From Pseudoalteromonas sp. G4 (GTDB taxonomy: Bacteria; Pseudomonadota; Gammaproteobacteria; Enterobacterales; Alteromonadaceae): 35,027 nucleotides of DNA. Below are positions 31,630-35,027 of the stretch, one piece after another (the stretch's first letter is position 1; the number at the start of each line of letters is the position of its first letter). A program made the position numbers and the translations under genes. The stretch spans positions 1 to 35,027 of the forward strand of contig NZ_JAPEHW010000040.1 in the NCBI RefSeq assembly GCF_028875915.1, given 5' to 3'. The notes below the pieces were generated by a model. It had not been told where the DNA came from. It ran no database searches and was given only the letters and a program-made list of their open reading frames with translations.

Positions 31630-34278
31630 ATGAGTAAATTGTGCCATCACTGTGGCAATGCCTTAGATGCAGAAAGTGCAATATGCACCCACTGTAACGA
31701 CTCTAGCATTGACGCCGATTTAGAAATAACACAAGTTATTACACCAGGCTGTGATGAAGTAAAAGAAGCAGCTATTGTTACTCAGCGTAACCTCAGTGAC
31801 TTTGAGGTTTTAAGCACGGTTTCAGGTGGCTTTGCCACCATTTTAAAAGCTAAAGATCCCCTGTTAGATCGCATTGTTGCGCTTAAACTTGTACCGAACA
31901 CGGATAACCAAAGTGATTTAGTGCAAGAAGCCAAACTTGCCAGTAAATTAAGCCACCCCAATATTGTTACCATTCATGAAATTATTCAAAATGATGAACA
32001 GCTTGCCATCGTGATGGAGTGGGTTGACGGCGATAGCCTAAAAGCAAAAATCGCCACAGAGATACCATTAAAAGAAAAAGCCTATATTGCGCTGCAGCTG
32101 TGCAATGCCATTGAATACGCCCATAAAAACGACATTCTGCACTGTGATATCAAGCCAGATAACATTATGTTTGATATACATAACCAGCTTAAAGTACTCG
32201 ACTTTGGTTTATCCCATGTACTCGGTGGTGAGTCACAGGCAGCAATAATCGGTTCGCCAACTTACTTAGCGCCTGAACTGTATTTAGGGCAAAACGCCAG
32301 CAAACAAAGTGATTTGTTTGCCCTTGGCGCCGTGTTATTTGAGTTATTCTCAGGTGAAAAAGCCTTTGATGGAAAATCACTTGAAGTGATAAAAGCACAA
32401 ATCACAACAGGCGAAGCTAAAAATCTAGCTGATAAACACACACAATTACCCGAAGCGATAATCACCCTTATTCAAAACTTGCTGGTGGTTGAGCCTTCAA
32501 AAAGACCGCCACTTTCAGATTTAATCGATGCATTTACCGATTTAAACGACGCCTTAGTGCAAAAGCCCAACTGGTGGCAGCGACGCGCACCATGGCAAAA
32601 AGTAAGTCTTTCAGCGATGTTGTTAGGTGTGATGGCAGTACTTTTACAGCCTATTTTATTCCCGCCTAGCAATCAGCAGATACTCGAAAAGCGTATTAGC
32701 GAGAATAAACGTATCGCGGTATTGCCATTACAAAACATCAATGACGACCCGCAAGTACAGCTGTTTAGCCAAGGCTTGGCGGTAACGTTAAGCACCGAGC
32801 TTGGAAGAGTCGGTCGAGAAAAAACCAATAGCTGGGTTATTCCAAGCGCCGAAGTAGCCAAACTGAAAAATTTAACCGTTAACGATGTACATACTCGTTA
32901 TGGTGCCGATTTAGTATTAACCGGCAGTATTCAACACTTAGGCTCTCAGCGCTTAATCAATTTAGAGCTGATAGACGGTGCATCAGGTGTTGCACTAAAG
33001 CAGAAGCAATTTAAGGTAAATGTAAAAGACTTATTTGCCTCAAACCAAGCGGTGTTTGAAAAAGCCATTAGCATGCTGAATTGGTCAAAAAGTGAGATGG
33101 CAAGTAAGGGTACCGAGTTTGATGGTGCCTACAAACATTACATAGCCGCGATTGGATATTCGTTTCGCTCTGATCAGAAAAATTATATTGATACTGCGAT
33201 TGACCACTTTAAACAAGCCATTGAATTAGATGCTTTATTCATAAAGCCGTATGAGGGGCTAGCGTTTGCCTACAGGAATAAATTTCACGAGACTAAAAGT
33301 GAGCAGTGGTTATTGTTGTATGAACAAACCATCAAGCAGCTTGCTGAACTTGCGCCAAATCACGCACAAGTTCGCTATTTGGCACATTCGCTTGCGCTTA
33401 GGCGTGGTAATGCAGAAAAAGCAAGTAATTTACTAAAAGCTCTAGTAATAGAAAACCCAAATGATGAGTACCTTCATTTTGAATTGGCTAGAGCGTATCA
33501 ACAACTAAAAGAAAATGCATTAGCAGAGCAAAGCTATTTAGCAGCGCTAAAAATTACACCAAACCACTGGAAAGGACTTAATCAGTTAGGGCGCTTGTAC
33601 TACCGAACTGCGCAATACGATAAGGCGATTGCAACCTATCAGCGATTAGTTTCCTTAACGCCAAAAAATAGCAGCGCCTATATTGGTCTTTCGGCAAGTT
33701 TCTATGGTGAAGGCGATTTGCAATCGGCATTAAGTTATGCAAAAGAGGGCAATAATTTAAACCCAACCGCAAAAGGTTATTCTAATATTGGCGGATTTCA
33801 CTTTATGTTAGGCCGCTATCAAGACTCCATTGCGGCTTATAAAGAAGCGATTAAGCTTGATAATACAGCTTATGTAAGTTGGGGGAATTTAGCTGATACC
33901 TATTGGGTAATTAAGCATGGTGAAACTAAAAATGCTTATAAAAAAGCTGCTGATTTAGCGGAAAAAGTATTTTCAATTAATAAACAAAACAGCCGTGCTA
34001 AACTTGCTTGGGCTTATTATAAAGCGAGGAACGGTGAAAATGCAGCCGCGTTACAAATACTAGATTCATTATCGCATCGGGAAAATGCAACCGAGTTTTA
34101 TCTTGCCGCGCAAGCCTATGATGCACTAGATGATAAAGAGCGCGCACTTATTAAACTAAAGTTAGCAATTGCAAAAGGCTACCCAAAAGAGGAGGCGATA
34201 ACATCTCCTCTTTGGAAAAACTGGAATGAGCGTGAGCTCAGGTCAATTATTGAGGATCAACATCGTCCACTTCAATAA
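31630..34278 (+). CDS. Transmembrane Ser/Thr protein kinase with zinc ribbon, TolB-like and TPR regions
   Basis: 882 residues. A zinc ribbon (CHHCG at 5-9, CTHC at 19-22) starts the protein. The kinase domain is about 58-305: SGGFATILKA, K86 in VALKLV, E100, HCDIKPDN at 171-178 (Cys in place of Arg of HRD), DFG at 191-193, and APE at 214-216. A membrane segment (about 326-345, SLSAMLLGVMAVLLQPILF) follows. The periplasmic part has a TolB/FlgO-like domain (RIAVLPLQNI, TGSIQHLGSQRLINLELID) and TPR repeats from about 500 to the end. This arrangement suggests that an envelope signal is sensed by the TPR part and passed to the kinase inside. The FHA gene next door is the natural partner. Its last 32 nt overlap the end of the facing gene. 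Confidence 0.9.
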   Translation: MSKLCHHCGNALDAESAICTHCNDSSIDADLEITQVITPGCDEVKEAAIVTQRNLSDFEVLSTVSGGFATILKAKDPLLDRIVALKLVPNTDNQSDLVQEAKLASKLSHPNIVTIHEIIQNDEQLAIVMEWVDGDSLKAKIATEIPLKEKAYIALQLCNAIEYAHKNDILHCDIKPDNIMFDIHNQLKVLDFGLSHVLGGESQAAIIGSPTYLAPELYLGQNASKQSDLFALGAVLFELFSGEKAFDGKSLEVIKAQITTGEAKNLADKHTQLPEAIITLIQNLLVVEPSKRPPLSDLIDAFTDLNDALVQKPNWWQRRAPWQKVSLSAMLLGVMAVLLQPILFPPSNQQILEKRISENKRIAVLPLQNINDDPQVQLFSQGLAVTLSTELGRVGREKTNSWVIPSAEVAKLKNLTVNDVHTRYGADLVLTGSIQHLGSQRLINLELIDGASGVALKQKQFKVNVKDLFASNQAVFEKAISMLNWSKSEMASKGTEFDGAYKHYIAAIGYSFRSDQKNYIDTAIDHFKQAIELDALFIKPYEGLAFAYRNKFHETKSEQWLLLYEQTIKQLAELAPNHAQVRYLAHSLALRRGNAEKASNLLKALVIENPNDEYLHFELARAYQQLKENALAEQSYLAALKITPNHWKGLNQLGRLYYRTAQYDKAIATYQRLVSLTPKNSSAYIGLSASFYGEGDLQSALSYAKEGNNLNPTAKGYSNIGGFHFMLGRYQDSIAAYKEAIKLDNTAYVSWGNLADTYWVIKHGETKNAYKKAADLAEKVFSINKQNSRAKLAWAYYKARNGENAAALQILDSLSHRENATEFYLAAQAYDALDDKERALIKLKLAIAKGYPKEEAITSPLWKNWNERELRSIIEDQHRPLQ

Positions 34279-34714
34279 TTGGATCCCACCCAATCGTATA
34301 TTCTTGCTGATTTACGGGGTTTTTTGCTACAAGTGTCATAGTAATATCAAGGCTTTTGCTTGCTAATGATTGATAGCTGATAACATAACTTTCAATATTT
34401 AACTTTAGTGGCTGTAGTGCAGAATCATGAAACCAATCTAAAAACACATCGGTAGCAGGCTGTTTAGTGCTCTTTTTATATACTTCAAAATCAAACTCTT
34501 GGCTTTCACCAATTAGTTTGATTGTCGGTGGAGTTGTTGTGTTGTCTAAAGTTATCTTAGCTACTGAAGGGGTATCACCTTCTATTACGTCATAACTAAT
34601 AAATTTGTCACCAACTAATGCATAATTGTTCTTGCAATAAACCGTATTATCATTGATTTTTTCGAAAATACCATCTAGGTCAACGATGATTTTAACCGTA
34701 GGATTATTATCCAT
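34247..34714 (-). CDS. Unknown acidic protein next to the kinase gene
   Basis: 155 residues, soluble, no signal peptide. It has a beta-rich pattern (PTVKIIVDLDGIFEKIN, FISYDVIEGDTPSVAKITLD, TIKLIGESQEFDFEVYKK) and one helix with DVFLDWFHDSAL. AGGAAT before the ATG supports the start. The gene ends inside the kinase gene (32-nt antisense overlap). It lies 90 bp after a 53-residue gene on the same strand, so the two are probably one transcript. No family was recognised. Fold could be a small beta-sandwich; role unknown, perhaps a partner of the signalling locus. Confidence 0.75.
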   Translation of the reverse strand: MDNNPTVKIIVDLDGIFEKINDNTVYCKNNYALVGDKFISYDVIEGDTPSVAKITLDNTTTPPTIKLIGESQEFDFEVYKKSTKQPATDVFLDWFHDSALQPLKLNIESYVISYQSLASKSLDITMTLVAKNPVNQQEYTIGWDPIIEVDDVDPQ

Positions 34715-34804
34715 TTTGTGAATTCCTATTTTTATTTTTGGGAGAGTATTAGTTACGTTTATAAAACGTTTTTTATTATCGGCAACTATCTGACTTTATT
34801 TACT

Positions 34805-34966
34805 TTATTTGTATTTAAAAATCAGATCAGAAGGCACCACAACCTTATGTCGTTTAAACATCTCTGCGAGTGTTTCATCTTGTTTTGGCATGTCTTGATA
34901 CTGCGTTTGCTTTTTTGCAAACGTCACATGAATAACATTGTTACAAGCAGTATATTGAGTGTTCAT
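34805..34966 (-). CDS. Small protein of 53 residues, unknown
   Basis: ATG at 34966 with GGGAAG at good spacing; stop at 34805-34807. The product starts MNTQYTACNNVIHVTFAKK and ends DLIFKYK, with a polar middle (QYQDMPKQDETLAEMFKRH). It lies 8 bp after the stop of the preceding partial gene, so it belongs to the same operon. A plus-strand ORF over the same bases (34718-34978) lacks a ribosome binding site and is not favoured. No family recognised. Confidence 0.65.
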   Translation of the reverse strand: MNTQYTACNNVIHVTFAKKQTQYQDMPKQDETLAEMFKRHKVVVPSDLIFKYK

Positions 34967-34974
34967 AATCTTCC

Positions 34975-35027
34975 CTAAAGTACGTGATAACTTAAACGTA
35001 CGGCAATATCGTCAATGTTGTCAGCGC
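34975..35027 (-). CDS. C-terminal end of a gene running off the window
   Basis: The last 16 codons read ADNIDDIAVRLSYHVL before a TAG at 34975-34977. Its 8-bp spacing to the 53-residue gene suggests an operon of at least three genes facing the kinase gene. Identity cannot be told from this end. Confidence 0.6.
   Translation of the reverse strand, partial: ADNIDDIAVRLSYHVL

Noticed and set aside
34718..34978. 86-residue ORF on the plus strand
   Set aside because: No ribosome binding site and odd composition (rich in F, L, C, H). The minus-strand 53-residue gene over the same bases has a good start, ribosome binding site and operon spacing.
1..35027. CRISPR arrays, tRNA or rRNA genes, prophage
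   Set aside because: No regularly spaced repeats, cloverleaf-like segments, rRNA signatures or phage structural genes were seen on reading both strands.

Overview
The window looks like chromosomal DNA of an AT-rich marine gammaproteobacterium, most likely Pseudoalteromonas or a close relative in the Alteromonadales. This rests on gene content: DUF3297, SYLF, DUF533 and DUF2750 housekeeping genes; a DUF3649-PepSY-DUF3325 iron operon; DKNYY and PhoX proteins; a secreted EndA-type nuclease with lamin-tail and P domains; and many GGDEF/EAL and TonB-receptor type genes. No database search was possible. No rRNA, tRNA, CRISPR array, prophage or intact transposase was recognised.

Layout. 1-99 is the end of a short mobile element. 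271-5568 holds DUF3297, a cysteine-rich CWC/DUF5522 protein, a chromate transporter, a small membrane protein, SYLF, DUF533 and DUF2750 proteins, and a two-haem cytochrome c fused to a rhodanese domain. 5750-8106 has a coupled pair of small membrane proteins (the second frameshifted), an alpha/beta-hydrolase lipoprotein and upp. 8147-10411 is an iron-reduction/uptake type operon behind a good Fur-box candidate. 10797-13862 is a run of poorly characterised envelope proteins (DKNYY, small membrane and lipoproteins). 13943-15901 carries an Ahr-like zinc aldehyde reductase and a DMT exporter. 15919-18042 is a TonB-dependent receptor, also with a Fur-like site. 18316-20098 is a membrane GGDEF-EAL gene broken by a frameshift, followed by an orphan Tat-type TRAP binding protein and a 59-residue gene.

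21768-25557 carries a secreted modular DNase and a PhoX-family lipoprotein, which together suggest use of extracellular DNA as a phosphorus source; the gap before the nuclease holds PhoB/OmpR-like 11-nt repeats. A second copy of the window-start mobile element (inverted) sits between phoX and a c-type cytochrome gene, and supplies an in-frame upstream extension to that cytochrome ORF. 28085-30608 is a decay zone: a frameshifted AraC regulator, an intact SDR gene, a 5' stump of galE and about 1 kb with no intact gene. The right end (30609-35027) is a signalling locus: an FHA protein with a C-terminal wHTH-like region, divergent from a zinc-ribbon/kinase/TM/TolB-like/TPR protein, and facing it an operon of unknown small proteins that continues off the window.

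Three broken genes (6112, 18316, 28085) are each explained by one or two single-base changes. Two of these events lie in AAAA runs, so sequencing error and true decay should be told apart before calling them pseudogenes. The best candidates for something undescribed are the kinase/FHA locus, the cytochrome-rhodanese fusion and the mobile element that is in frame with a cytochrome gene.
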